This document shows, in pieces, positions 1-8,797 of a stretch of DNA of 64,000 bases. Origin of the DNA: Clostridium niameyense (GTDB taxonomy: Bacteria; Bacillota; Clostridia; Clostridiales; Clostridiaceae); NCBI RefSeq assembly GCF_001243045.1, contig NZ_LN849007.1:772989-836988 (forward strand), given 5' to 3'. Position 1 is the stretch's first letter. Each line of letters opens with the position of its first letter. The position numbers and the translations under genes are program-made. The notes under the pieces were generated by a model, which saw only the letters and a program-made list of their open reading frames with translations, was not told the origin of the DNA and did no database searches.

Positions 1-1
1 A

Positions 2-787
2 GGTATGATAGCAAGATATGCAAAGGCAGATATAAATGTAATTGCATTAATCGGTGAAAGAGGAAGAGAAGTTAGGGATTTTATAGAAAAGGATTTAGGA
101 GAAGAAGGACTTAAAAAATCTGTAATAGTTTGTGCAACCTCTGATAAACCTGCATTAGTTAGACTAAAAGGAGCTTTTACTGCTACTGCTATAGCAGAAT
201 ATTTTAGAGACCAAGGGAAAAAGGTAATACTTATGATGGATTCTGTAACTAGATTTGCTATGGCCCAAAGGGAAATAGGCCTTGCTATTGGAGAACCACC
301 TGCTACTAAAGGTTATACTCCTTCGGTTTTTGCAAAGCTTCCAAGACTTATGGAGAGAGCAGGTATGTCTCAAGAAGGATCTATTACAGCTTTTTACACA
401 GTGTTAGTAGATGGAGATGATTTTAACGAACCTATTGCAGATGCCGTAAGAGGTATATTAGATGGACATATAGTTTTATCTAGAAGTTTAGCTTCTAAAA
501 ATCATTACCCAGCTATTGATGTTTTAAGTAGTGTAAGCAGACTTATGTCTGAGGTTGCTAGTAAAGAACATAAAAAAATCGCAGGTGTTGCAAGAGACCT
601 TTTAGCTACATATAAAAATTCGGAAGATCTTATAAATATAGGGGCTTACGTGAAAGGAAGCAATAAAAAAGTAGATATGGCTATGCAGTATTATGATAGT
701 ATTATATCTTTTTTAAAGCAGGGAATGAAGGAGCATTATTCCTTTGAGGAAACTGTAAATATACTGGAAAGCATATTTAAATCATAA
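2..787 (+). CDS. fliI: FliI, flagellar export ATPase (C-terminal part, cut by window start)
   Basis: Cytoplasmic ATPase that energises the flagellar type III export apparatus. The reading frame is open to the left edge, so the N-terminal domain and the Walker A loop lie outside the window; what remains begins just after the P-loop helix. Visible are the GERGREV segment, the Walker B strand [17 protein letters not shown] and the [14 protein letters not shown] segment typical of FliI/F1-beta-like ATPases. The next gene is fliJ, its coiled-coil partner, after an 83-base AT-rich gap with no terminator. Assignment as FliI rather than ATP synthase beta follows from the sequence and the surrounding flagellar genes. 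Confidence 0.95.
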   Translation, partial: GMIARYAKADINVIALIGERGREVRDFIEKDLGEEGLKKSVIVCATSDKPALVRLKGAFTATAIAEYFRDQGKKVILMMDSVTRFAMAQREIGLAIGEPPATKGYTPSVFAKLPRLMERAGMSQEGSITAFYTVLVDGDDFNEPIADAVRGILDGHIVLSRSLASKNHYPAIDVLSSVSRLMSEVASKEHKKIAGVARDLLATYKNSEDLINIGAYVKGSNKKVDMAMQYYDSIISFLKQGMKEHYSFEETVNILESIFKS

Positions 788-870
788 GTAATGATAAAAA
801 ATAATTTTTTAGTAATAACAAAATGTATAAAATAATTTAATTAAAATCTAAAAAGAAGGGTTCGAGTTTA

Positions 871-1308
871 ATGAAAGCTTATTCCTTTAGGCTTCAAAAG
901 CTTTTAGATATAAGAGAAAAAAAAGAAGATCAAAGTAAAATGCAATTTAAGGAAGCTCAAATGGCTAAAGTAAATGTGGAAGAAAAACTTTTAAATTTGA
1001 AAAATAATTATAAAAAGTATAATAATATTGATTTAAAAGATTCTGTAATAGAAAAGAAAATAAGACATAATTATTTAAATGCATTAAATTTTTGTATAAA
1101 TGAAACATCTAAAGAATTTCAAACTAAATGTGATGAATTAGAAATAAAAAGAGAGGAATTGAAGGCCTCCCAAATAAAAAGAAAGACTGTAGAAATTTTA
1201 AAAGAAAAGGATAAGTTAGCTTTTGAAAAAGAACAGAAATTAATAGAACAAAAATCTAATGATGAGTTTGCTTTGTATGGATTTATAAGGAAATTTGAAA
1301 GGAGGTGA
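871..1308 (+). CDS. fliJ: FliJ, flagellar export chaperone/stalk protein
   Basis: A 145-residue, highly charged, almost wholly helical protein with heptad-like Lys/Glu/Leu spacing, as expected for FliJ, the coiled-coil stalk that sits in the FliI hexamer and helps escort export substrates. The N-terminus (SFRLQKLLDIREKKEDQ) matches the usual FliJ opening. It starts at ATG after AGAAGGG and its stop codon lies inside the ribosome binding site of fliK, so the two are translationally coupled. FliJ sequences diverge quickly, so part of the call rests on position between fliI and fliK. Confidence 0.85.
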   Translation: MKAYSFRLQKLLDIREKKEDQSKMQFKEAQMAKVNVEEKLLNLKNNYKKYNNIDLKDSVIEKKIRHNYLNALNFCINETSKEFQTKCDELEIKREELKASQIKRKTVEILKEKDKLAFEKEQKLIEQKSNDEFALYGFIRKFERR

Positions 1309-1313
1309 AAAGT

Positions 1314-2651
1314 ATGGACATAAAATCAATAAATACTATAATAAATGCTAATAGAATTAATAAGTCTAATGAGAAGATAACTAATAAAGAATGTAGAAAC
1401 ACTTCTTTTAATTATTTATTAAATTCGAGGAAAGAAAATAGTATTAAGAATGAAATTCCTAAAGAAAAATTAAAGGAAATAAAAAATAAGTTACAGGATA
1501 TGGGTTTTTCTAAAGAAGATGTAGAATCTATTAAAAACTTAGATGATTTAAAAAAATTAGTAAAAAAATCATTAGATGATAGGGAAAGTAAAGATACTGA
1601 AGATATACTTTTAAAAATGATAGAACTAATTTTAAAATCTATGAATAATAAATTAGATATTTCAAAGGAAAAATTAAGAGGTAATAAGGATATAAATGAT
1701 TTATTAAAAATTATGGATAAAGATTCTTCTAATAAAACTTATGATTTGCTAAATAAGTTAGAAAGTTTACTAAATAAATTTGCTGAAAATCAAGGAAATG
1801 ATGAATTAAGTAAAAGTATATTAGAAGCTATACAAAATAAATTAGACAAGCTATCTTTAGAAGATGTGACTAAAGATGATAAATCTACGTCTATTTTAGA
1901 AAACATAAAAAATAAATTAAATAAGGCTTTATCTGAAGTGGATAAAAGTTCTAAAACTCAAGAAAATTCATTAAATTCTTTAGGTGATAAGTTAAATAAA
2001 ACTGTGAAATTAGATAATGTAAGCTCTGGAGATAGCAATTTTAAAGAATTTAATAACAATCCTGAGAATGGAGAAAAGGATTTTTTAGAAGGACTACTAA
2101 AAAATGGAGAAGAAAATAAAGACAAAATAGATAAAACCATTAATTTTATGGCTAATATTAGACAAGATAATAAAATGAATCCCTCATTATCAAAAGATGC
2201 ATCAACTAATATAGTTCTAAATAAGGATACCTTAAATAATGATTTAATTAAAGCTATTAAGTTTATGAATATTAATGATATAAAGGATTTAACTGTAAAA
2301 ATAATGCCTAAAGAATTAGGTGAAGTAGTTATAAAACTTACTATGGAATCTGGAATTATGAAGGCTAATATAGCAGCTACTAGCAAAGAAACTTATAATT
2401 TATTAAATGCTAATTTAAATCATATAGAGGATCAACTTCAACAAAATAATATAAAAGTTCAAGATGTTTCTCTTAATATTTATGATGAAGATACTACTTT
2501 CTTTAAAGACGGATTTAATCAGAATGAAGGTTCTTTTAACGAAAAACAAAATTCTAAAAATAATAGAAATTCAATAAATTCTATAGATAGAGAAGACGAT
2601 TTGAAAGATAATATAAGTAATTTAGAAAGTAATGTAAATATGTTAGCATAG
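1314..2651 (+). CDS. fliK: FliK, flagellar hook-length control protein
   Basis: Secreted molecular ruler that sets hook length and switches export specificity. The 445-residue protein is a long, polar, Asn/Lys/Ser-rich N-terminal region followed by a compact C-terminal domain (about residues 320-395) with MPKELGEVVIKL and LNANLNHIEDQLQQNNI, typical of the FliK hook-length domain. An in-frame GTG at 1305 lies inside the SD GGAGGTG (1301-1307), so I place the start at ATG 1314. The Asn/Lys-rich ruler part is low complexity and its length is species specific. Confidence 0.85.
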   Translation: MDIKSINTIINANRINKSNEKITNKECRNTSFNYLLNSRKENSIKNEIPKEKLKEIKNKLQDMGFSKEDVESIKNLDDLKKLVKKSLDDRESKDTEDILLKMIELILKSMNNKLDISKEKLRGNKDINDLLKIMDKDSSNKTYDLLNKLESLLNKFAENQGNDELSKSILEAIQNKLDKLSLEDVTKDDKSTSILENIKNKLNKALSEVDKSSKTQENSLNSLGDKLNKTVKLDNVSSGDSNFKEFNNNPENGEKDFLEGLLKNGEENKDKIDKTINFMANIRQDNKMNPSLSKDASTNIVLNKDTLNNDLIKAIKFMNINDIKDLTVKIMPKELGEVVIKLTMESGIMKANIAATSKETYNLLNANLNHIEDQLQQNNIKVQDVSLNIYDEDTTFFKDGFNQNEGSFNEKQNSKNNRNSINSIDREDDLKDNISNLESNVNMLA

Positions 2652-2684
2652 TTATCCTTAAATAATATAGAGAGGAGTGAAATA

Positions 2685-3413
2685 ATGCCTAAAGAAATTA
2701 ATAATTTATATAATACAAGTTTTTTTAAAGATAATGTTAAGAAAGATAGCAAGAAAGGAATTATAGAAAGATCTACAGAAGCTACTTCAACTAAAACTGC
2801 AAAAGGTACTAGGATAGTTAAAAAAGGTCAAGATTTAGATAAAAATGCCTTCTTTAAAATATTAGCAGCAGAACTTGCTCATCAAAATCCAATGGATGCT
2901 AAAGATGGTACAGAGTATGTATCCCAAATGGCTCAATTTACAACTTTAGAGCAAATGTCTAATTTAAATAGTATGATGAAATTAACAGGAGCTTCAGGAT
3001 TTATTGGAAAGGCAGTTTTATTAAGAAAATTTGACGATTTCGGTAATCAATATGCAGGTATTGTAAAAAATGTAATTAAAGATGGAGACAATATTGTTTT
3101 ATCAGTAGAATATGGCCCAGGAAAAACAGAAGAATTTGCTATGGAAGATGTAATAAATATAACAGATGATTTAAATGAAAATATAAAATATAACAATAAT
3201 TTATTAAATGCAGTGGCTTTAATAGGTAAAAAAATAGAATTTTATAATGAGCAAGAAAGTGGAAAAGATAAACTTACAGAAGGTACGGTTAAATCTGTAA
3301 GTAGAAATGGAATAGGTGTAGCTCTTAAAGTTATTGTAAATAAAGATGGAAAAGAAAAAGAATTAGATATACCATTTGAATATGTGTCTAAAGTAGAACA
3401 ACCTGAAAAGTAG
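2685..3413 (+). CDS. flgD: FlgD, hook-capping protein
   Basis: Scaffold that caps the growing hook so that FlgE subunits can polymerise. The 242-residue protein carries the diagnostic FlgD segment near residues 60-95 (FFKILAAELAHQNPMD, then TEYVSQMAQFTTLEQM), followed by a beta-rich C-terminal half. The N-terminal 55 residues are polar and disordered-looking. It starts at ATG with GAGAGGAG upstream and lies directly before a small flagellar-operon protein and flgE, the usual Firmicute order. Confidence 0.93.
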   Translation: MPKEINNLYNTSFFKDNVKKDSKKGIIERSTEATSTKTAKGTRIVKKGQDLDKNAFFKILAAELAHQNPMDAKDGTEYVSQMAQFTTLEQMSNLNSMMKLTGASGFIGKAVLLRKFDDFGNQYAGIVKNVIKDGDNIVLSVEYGPGKTEEFAMEDVINITDDLNENIKYNNNLLNAVALIGKKIEFYNEQESGKDKLTEGTVKSVSRNGIGVALKVIVNKDGKEKELDIPFEYVSKVEQPEK

Positions 3414-3424
3414 GATGTGGTATT

Positions 3425-3829
3425 ATGGGATTTAAAGTTATAAATGGAAAACTTCAATTTTATAGCGACTATAATGTAACACCCTCTAGAAATAATACAA
3501 AAGATAAAAAAGTAAATAATAATTTTGAGAATTTATTAGAAAAAAAGATAAATAATAAATACTCTTCAAATAAAGATAGTTTTACTATTTCAAAACATGC
3601 AGCGGAAAGATTAAGATTAAGAGATATAAACTTAAATGAAGAAGATATGAATAACATAAATAAAGCTATAAACGAGGCTGAGTTAAAGGGATGTAAGGAA
3701 GGACTAATACTTTTAAAGGATACAGCATTAGTAACCTCTATTAAAAACAGAACTATAATTACAGCTATGACTAAAGATGAAAGTAAAGGAAATGTATTTA
3801 CTAATATAGACAGTGTAGTAATACTATAG
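3425..3829 (+). CDS. Small flagellar-operon protein (TIGR02530-like)
   Basis: A 134-residue protein of the family often labelled flagellar operon protein in Bacillus and Clostridium, found between flgD and flgE. Its recognisable part is FTISKHAAERLRLRDINL at about residues 50-70, followed by an alpha/beta region ending in VFTNIDSVVIL. Function is not established; the position suggests a role in hook assembly. It starts 12 bases after flgD at ATG with GGATGTGG upstream. Confidence 0.75.
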   Translation: MGFKVINGKLQFYSDYNVTPSRNNTKDKKVNNNFENLLEKKINNKYSSNKDSFTISKHAAERLRLRDINLNEEDMNNINKAINEAELKGCKEGLILLKDTALVTSIKNRTIITAMTKDESKGNVFTNIDSVVIL

Positions 3830-3914
3830 GCTGGACCTGTTTGGAGGCCTCTTTGTGGAAGGATGGAAACAAAATTTTAGTATTCTACAGATTAAGTACA
3901 GGGGGAGTAAAAAT

Positions 3915-4931
3915 ATGTTAAGATCAATGTATTCAGGTATAAGTGGACTTAAAGCTCAACAAAGTAAATTAGACGTAGTAGGAAATAACATAGCTAATGC
4001 TACAACTACATCTTTCAAATCTCAAAGCATGAGATTTCAAGATTCTTTAAGCCAAAGTATGACTCAAGCATCAGGACCTAGTGCTAATATAGGTGGAACT
4101 AATCCAAGACAAGTAGGATTAGGGGTACAAGTAGCAGGTATATATACAAAAACTTCAGTAGGTAATATGCAAACTACATCAAGAAATCTAGATGCAGCTA
4201 TAGATGGACCAGGATATTTTATGGTAGCAAGAGGACTTTTAACAGATGGAGATGGACCCAAAGTTGAGATTGAAGCAGATAAGCATACAATAGATAAAAC
4301 TGGTGGCATGGATATATCTTTTACAAGAGATGGATCTTTTACATTGGATTCAAAAGGAAATCTATTGAATGCAGATGGATTAAGAGTTTTAGGATATCAA
4401 AATAATAAATGCAAAATAAGTTATAAAGTTACAGATGATAAGGAACAACATGCTATAAAGCAGGAAGATGATGATATTGAGTTTGACAAAGATTTAAAAC
4501 CTTTAGTAATTCCAGACTCAATAAAAGATACAGATGATAAAGATGTGAGAATTCAATCTTTTTCCATTGGTAAAGATGGTGTAATTACGGCATCTTTAGC
4601 TAGTGGAAAAACCGCTGTTATAGGACAAATAGGTATGGCGTCTTTTAAGAATGATGGTGGTTTAACTAAAATGGGAAAAAATCTTTATCAAACATCAGCA
4701 AACTCAGGGGAGGCTATTATAAGATGTAATGCAACTGATGCAAAGGATGATACTAAAAATAACAGTAATGGATATGGAGACATGCTTCAAGGAATGATTG
4801 AAATGTCTAATGTTGATTTAGCGGAAGAATTTACAGAAATGATTGTAGCAAGTAGAGCTTTTCAAGCTAGTGGTAAGATGATTACTACTGGTGATGAAAT
4901 TCTTCAAGAATTAGTTAATTTAAAGAGATAG
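3915..4931 (+). CDS. flgE: FlgE, flagellar hook protein
   Basis: Structural subunit of the extracellular hook, exported by the flagellar type III system. The N-terminus MLRSMYSGISGLKAQQSKLD and the motif NNIANATTTSFK are typical of the rod/hook family, as is the C-terminal helix (SNVDLAEEFTEMIVASRAFQASGKMI). At 338 residues it is short for FlgE but larger than the rod proteins, and its place after flgD supports hook rather than rod. The open frame extends to 3855, but the strong SD GGGGGAG at 3901-3906 and the family N-terminus fix the start at ATG 3915. Confidence 0.9.
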   Translation: MLRSMYSGISGLKAQQSKLDVVGNNIANATTTSFKSQSMRFQDSLSQSMTQASGPSANIGGTNPRQVGLGVQVAGIYTKTSVGNMQTTSRNLDAAIDGPGYFMVARGLLTDGDGPKVEIEADKHTIDKTGGMDISFTRDGSFTLDSKGNLLNADGLRVLGYQNNKCKISYKVTDDKEQHAIKQEDDDIEFDKDLKPLVIPDSIKDTDDKDVRIQSFSIGKDGVITASLASGKTAVIGQIGMASFKNDGGLTKMGKNLYQTSANSGEAIIRCNATDAKDDTKNNSNGYGDMLQGMIEMSNVDLAEEFTEMIVASRAFQASGKMITTGDEILQELVNLKR

Positions 4932-4945
4932 TAAAATAAAATATG

Positions 4946-4983
4946 GGGACTAGTTTTTAGGCTCTTGCGTAATTTCTAGTCCC
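4946..4983 (+). other. Intra-operon stem-loop between flgE and flbD
   Basis: GGGACTAG (4946-4953) and CTAGTCCC (4976-4983) form a perfect 8-bp stem with a 22-base loop in the flgE-flbD gap. No T-run follows, so it does not look like an intrinsic terminator; an RNA processing or stability element is more likely. Confidence 0.55.
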
Positions 4984-5033
4984 TATTTAAAAATATTAAT
5001 CTTTTTTATTTACAACTGGAAGGGTGTGTTACT

Positions 5034-5243
5034 ATGATAAAAGTTACAGGTATGAATAAAGAACAATTTATACTAAATGCAGAACACATAGAAAAAATAG
5101 AACAGGTACCAGAGAGCTTAATTACCTTAGTTAATGGTAAAAAGTACATAGTTATGGAAACACCAGTGGAAATTATAGACAGAGTAAAAAAATACAAAAG
5201 TGGCATAATCACTTTAGGCTTACAGGGGGAAAATAGGAAATGA
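5034..5243 (+). CDS. flbD: FlbD, small flagellar protein
   Basis: A 69-residue protein of the FlbD family, found between flgE and motA or fliL in many Firmicutes and spirochaetes. The sequence MIKVTGMNKEQFILNAEHIE and the central GKKYIVMETP segment are typical. Its biochemical role is poorly defined, though it is needed for motility in some species. It starts at ATG with GGAAGGGTG upstream and overlaps motA by 4 bases. Confidence 0.85.
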   Translation: MIKVTGMNKEQFILNAEHIEKIEQVPESLITLVNGKKYIVMETPVEIIDRVKKYKSGIITLGLQGENRK

Positions 5244-6052
5244 AAAGAAAGGATATTTTAACATCAATAGGATTAGTTCTTGGATTTGGATTAACTTTAT
5301 GGGGAATGGCTATGGGCGGCGCCAAGCTTGGCATATTTTGGGATCCAGCGTCTGTCGCTATAACTTTGGGTGGTTCTTTTGCAGCAATGCTTGTTAACTA
5401 TCCTCTTTCAGAGTTTAAAAGACTTATTGTAGTTATAAAACAATCCTTTAAAGAAAATGGTATGTCTAATATGGAGGTAATAGAAAGTTTTATTGATTTA
5501 TCAAGAAAAGCTAGAAGAGAAGGATTACTTTCTTTAGAAGATGCCATAAATGAGTTGAATGATGACTATATGAAAAAAGGATTGAGAATGGTAGTAGATG
5601 GTATTGAACCTGAAACTATAAGAGATATTATGGAGCTTGAAATAGATGAAATGGAAAAAAGACATAAAACTGGTTCAGAAATGCTTAGAGCTTGGGGTGG
5701 ATATGCACCAGCTTTTGGTATGATAGGAACCTTAATAGGACTTGTACAGATGCTTGCAAATCTTAGTGATTCAAGTAAGATTGCAGGAGGAATGGCAAAG
5801 GCTTTAATTACTACCTTCTATGGTTCAGTTTTAGCAAATATAGTATTTAATCCTATGGCAGCTAACTTAACATATAAAAGCTCTATAGAGATTAGTACAA
5901 GAGAAATGATTTTAGAAGGTGTATTAGCTATTCAATCAGGAGTTAACCCAAGAATAGTAGAAGAAAAACTTGTAACATATCTTTCTCCAGATGAAAGAAA
6001 AGCTTATAGCAAAACACAAGTATCTCAGGAAGGAGTAGCTGGAAATGTCTAG
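5240..6052 (+). CDS. motA: MotA, flagellar motor stator protein
   Basis: Membrane subunit of the stator that, with MotB, couples ion flow to torque. The 270 residues include four predicted membrane segments (about 6-26, 35-53, 155-175 and 185-205) and a large cytoplasmic loop with the charged torque residues. The conserved segment AWGGYAPAFGMIGTLIGL (from about 151) contains Pro157, equivalent to the functional proline of MotA. It overlaps flbD at the start and motB at the end, indicating translational coupling. Whether H+ or Na+ is used cannot be told from MotA. Confidence 0.95.
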   Translation: MKRKDILTSIGLVLGFGLTLWGMAMGGAKLGIFWDPASVAITLGGSFAAMLVNYPLSEFKRLIVVIKQSFKENGMSNMEVIESFIDLSRKARREGLLSLEDAINELNDDYMKKGLRMVVDGIEPETIRDIMELEIDEMEKRHKTGSEMLRAWGGYAPAFGMIGTLIGLVQMLANLSDSSKIAGGMAKALITTFYGSVLANIVFNPMAANLTYKSSIEISTREMILEGVLAIQSGVNPRIVEEKLVTYLSPDERKAYSKTQVSQEGVAGNV

Positions 6053-6779
6053 AAGAAAAAAGAAGGGTGGAGATGGTCCACAGCTTACAGGTGATGAATG
6101 GATTCAGACCTATTCAGATACTATAACCCTGCTTTTAACTTTCTTTATATTATTATATTCTTTTTCTAGTGTAGATGCTCAAAAATTTAAGCAAGTAGCT
6201 ACAGCTATGCAAAGTGTTCTATCTGGTCAAGCGGGTGATGGAATTATGGATTATAGCGGTGAAGTGCCTTTAGTAGGGGAAACTTCACAAACTGTACAGG
6301 GAAGTGGTACCGAGTCAAAAGAAACTTATGAAAAGGTAAAGAATTTTTTAGATAAAAATGATCTTAAATCTTCTGTAGAAGTTACACAAGATTCAAGAGG
6401 AGTTGTATTGCAACTTAGGGATAATGTTTTATTTGAAACAGGTCAAGCAGACATTAAACATGAAAGTAAACCTATATTAGAAAAGTTAAATGATCTTATA
6501 AGTAAATTTCCCAATAATATAATTGTAGAAGGACATACGGATAATATACCCATTAAAAATTATAAATACGAATCTAACTGGGAATTATCAACAGAAAGAG
6601 CAGTTAATGTGTTAAGGTACTTTGTCCAAGCTAAAAATCAAAGTCCTAAAAGGTTTGCTGCGGCTGGATATGGAGAATATAGGCCTATAGCTCCTAATGA
6701 TTCAGATAGTAATAGAGCAAAAAATAGGCGTGTAAGTATATTAATAGTGTCAATGGAAAAGGAGAAGAATAAGAAATGA
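6045..6779 (+). CDS. motB: MotB, stator protein with OmpA-like domain
   Basis: Stator subunit anchored to peptidoglycan. A short basic N-terminus precedes one membrane helix with YSDTITLLLTFFILLYS, where Asp25 is the expected ion-binding residue, then a linker and an OmpA-type peptidoglycan-binding domain (about 125-240) with VEGHTDN and NWELSTERA. It overlaps motA by 8 bases and fliL by 4. Its length of 244 residues is normal for MotB. Confidence 0.95.
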   Translation: MSRRKKKGGDGPQLTGDEWIQTYSDTITLLLTFFILLYSFSSVDAQKFKQVATAMQSVLSGQAGDGIMDYSGEVPLVGETSQTVQGSGTESKETYEKVKNFLDKNDLKSSVEVTQDSRGVVLQLRDNVLFETGQADIKHESKPILEKLNDLISKFPNNIIVEGHTDNIPIKNYKYESNWELSTERAVNVLRYFVQAKNQSPKRFAAAGYGEYRPIAPNDSDSNRAKNRRVSILIVSMEKEKNKK

Positions 6780-7291
6780 GCGAAAAATATGTAGAGAAAC
6801 AAAGCGGAAAATCAACAAAAATTATTGTAATAATATTAGCTATTTTAGTTATTGCAGCAGGAGGTTTTGGAGGCTACATGATATTTCAAAAGAAAAAGGC
6901 ACCTAAAAGACCACTAGCTGTTCCACAACAAAATACTCAAATAGCTTCACAACAAACTTCTAATGGAGTATATCCTCCACAAGTTATAGTATCTTCTAAA
7001 AATTATTCTTTAGATGAATTTTTAGTTAATTTATCTGATGAAGATGGTAAAAGATATTTAAAAGCTAAAGTTTTTGTAGGATATAATGAAAAAAAATTAG
7101 ATAAAGAGTTAGAAGAAAAAAAACCTATATTAAGAGATATAGTAATAACTGTATTAAGATCTAAAAAGGCAAAGGATATTAGTCCTAAAGGTGTAGACCA
7201 AATAAAGAGTGAAATAATCACAAAAGTAAATCCAATGCTTCAAAAGGGCCAAATAACAAGTGTTTATTTTGATGATTTATTAGTTCAATAA
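6776..7291 (+). CDS. fliL: FliL, basal-body associated membrane protein
   Basis: Single-pass membrane protein that supports stator function. The 171 residues show a basic N-terminus, one membrane helix at about 14-36 (IIVIILAILVIAAGGFGGYM), a Gln/Pro-rich linker and a C-terminal FliL domain including DEFLVNLSDEDGKRYLK and a final FDDLLVQ. It overlaps motB by 4 bases and is followed by fliO. Confidence 0.9.
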   Translation: MSEKYVEKQSGKSTKIIVIILAILVIAAGGFGGYMIFQKKKAPKRPLAVPQQNTQIASQQTSNGVYPPQVIVSSKNYSLDEFLVNLSDEDGKRYLKAKVFVGYNEKKLDKELEEKKPILRDIVITVLRSKKAKDISPKGVDQIKSEIITKVNPMLQKGQITSVYFDDLLVQ

Positions 7292-7325
7292 TGAGCCACA
7301 TTTATTTTTAGTAAGAGGTATATGT

Positions 7326-7733
7326 ATGTATTTACAAATTTTGGGAATGTTTTTAAAAATAATAGTCCTTCTACCCTTTATAATACTTATTTTATATATG
7401 TCTTTAAAGTATGGTGGAGATAAACTTCAAAAAATACAAGATGGTAAATATATAAAAGTAATTGAGCGAGTTTCTATTACAAAAGAAAATTTTATTTTAA
7501 TAGTTATGTTAGGAGATAAAGGATATGTTATGTCTTCTACACCTAATAATATAGAAATTTTAAAGGAACTCTCTGAAGAAGAAATAAAAAGAATACAGAA
7601 GTTAAAGTCAGAATCTATGGTAAACTGTGTTGATATTAAAAAAATATGCAAAAACAACAATTTATCTACATTATATGATAAACTTAAGTTAAATAAGTTA
7701 AAAAAGGAAGATAAAAATGAAGAAAAAAAATAG
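7326..7733 (+). CDS. fliO: FliO, flagellar export assembly factor
   Basis: Small membrane protein that helps assemble the FliP-FliR export gate. The 135 residues have one N-terminal membrane helix (about 7-28), a FliO-type cytoplasmic domain ([30 protein letters not shown]) and a very basic tail. The end overlaps fliP by 17 bases. Sequence conservation in this family is low; position immediately before fliP supports the call. Confidence 0.82.
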   Translation: MYLQILGMFLKIIVLLPFIILILYMSLKYGGDKLQKIQDGKYIKVIERVSITKENFILIVMLGDKGYVMSSTPNNIEILKELSEEEIKRIQKLKSESMVNCVDIKKICKNNNLSTLYDKLKLNKLKKEDKNEEKK

Positions 7734-8493
7734 GAAATGGATTGTAATGGCTACAGTATTTTTAGCAGCAATATGCTTTTTTTCGGTAAAAGCTTATGCA
7801 GCACCAGATAATACTATGCCTATACCTAAAATAAATATTTCAGTAGATAATGCTAATAGTCCTAAAGAATATGTAGATAATATAAAATTATTAATTTTAT
7901 TAACAGTCTTAACTCTATTACCTTCTTTTATAGTAATGATGACAAGCTTTGTAAGGATAATAGTAGTATTTGGATTCTTAAGAAATGCTATGGGAACTCA
8001 ACAATCACCACCTAATCAGGTGCTTATAGGACTTGCATTGTTTTTAACTTTATTTATAATGACACCAATATATAATAAAGTTAATACTACAGCTATACAA
8101 CCTTATGTACAAAATAAAATAACTCAGCAACAGGCTATAGAAGAAGGGGCCAAGCCTCTTAGAGAGTTTATGCTTAAACAAACAAGACAAAAGGATTTAA
8201 AATTATTTGTAGATATGGCTAAGCCTAAGTTTAAAGTAACAAAGAATAATGTTCCATTATATATTGTAGTTCCAGCCTATATAATAAGTGAACTTAAAAC
8301 TGCATTCCAAATAGGATTCCTATTATTTATACCATTTTTAATAATAGATTTAGTAGTAGCAAGTGTGCTTATGTCTATGGGAATGTTTATGTTACCACCG
8401 GTTATGGTGTCATTACCTTTTAAGTTATTATTGTTTGTAATGGTAGATGGATGGCACTTGTTGGTGAAGTCCTTAGTGATGAGTTTTAGTTAG
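7717..8493 (+). CDS. fliP: FliP, flagellar export gate protein
   Basis: Core membrane component of the flagellar type III export gate. The protein starts with a cleavable-looking signal peptide (about residues 1-28, ending AYAA), as known for FliP, followed by a membrane helix pair with [38 protein letters not shown], a periplasmic loop and two further helices ([20 protein letters not shown]). The 258-residue length is usual. It overlaps the end of fliO and precedes fliQ by 12 bases. Confidence 0.96.
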   Translation: MKKKNRKWIVMATVFLAAICFFSVKAYAAPDNTMPIPKINISVDNANSPKEYVDNIKLLILLTVLTLLPSFIVMMTSFVRIIVVFGFLRNAMGTQQSPPNQVLIGLALFLTLFIMTPIYNKVNTTAIQPYVQNKITQQQAIEEGAKPLREFMLKQTRQKDLKLFVDMAKPKFKVTKNNVPLYIVVPAYIISELKTAFQIGFLLFIPFLIIDLVVASVLMSMGMFMLPPVMVSLPFKLLLFVMVDGWHLLVKSLVMSFS

Positions 8494-8505
8494 GGGTGAC
8501 TTTTA

Positions 8506-8775
8506 ATGAGTGAAAATATGGTAATAGGGATTATTAAGGATGCTATACAAACAGGACTTATGGTATCTGCACCTATTTTAGGAATCTCTATAATAGTAGG
8601 ACTTTTAATAAGTATATTTCAAGCCACTACTCAAATACAGGAACAAACGTTAACTTTTGTTCCTAAGCTTATAGCAGTAGCTGCAGTAGGACTTTTAACT
8701 GGAAGTTGGATGCTTCACGAAGTTATAGCATTCACGCAGAGAATATTTGGACTTATAGCTCATATAATTCAGTAG
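8506..8775 (+). CDS. fliQ: FliQ, flagellar export gate protein
   Basis: An 89-residue protein with two membrane helices (about 17-40 and 52-75) and the conserved stretch PILGISIIVGLLISIFQATT, then IQEQTLTFVPKL. FliQ packs around the FliP-FliR gate. Start ATG follows AGGGGTGAC. Length and placement between fliP and fliR are canonical. Confidence 0.96.
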   Translation: MSENMVIGIIKDAIQTGLMVSAPILGISIIVGLLISIFQATTQIQEQTLTFVPKLIAVAAVGLLTGSWMLHEVIAFTQRIFGLIAHIIQ

Positions 8776-8797
8776 ACAGGGTAGGAGAGGATTAATT

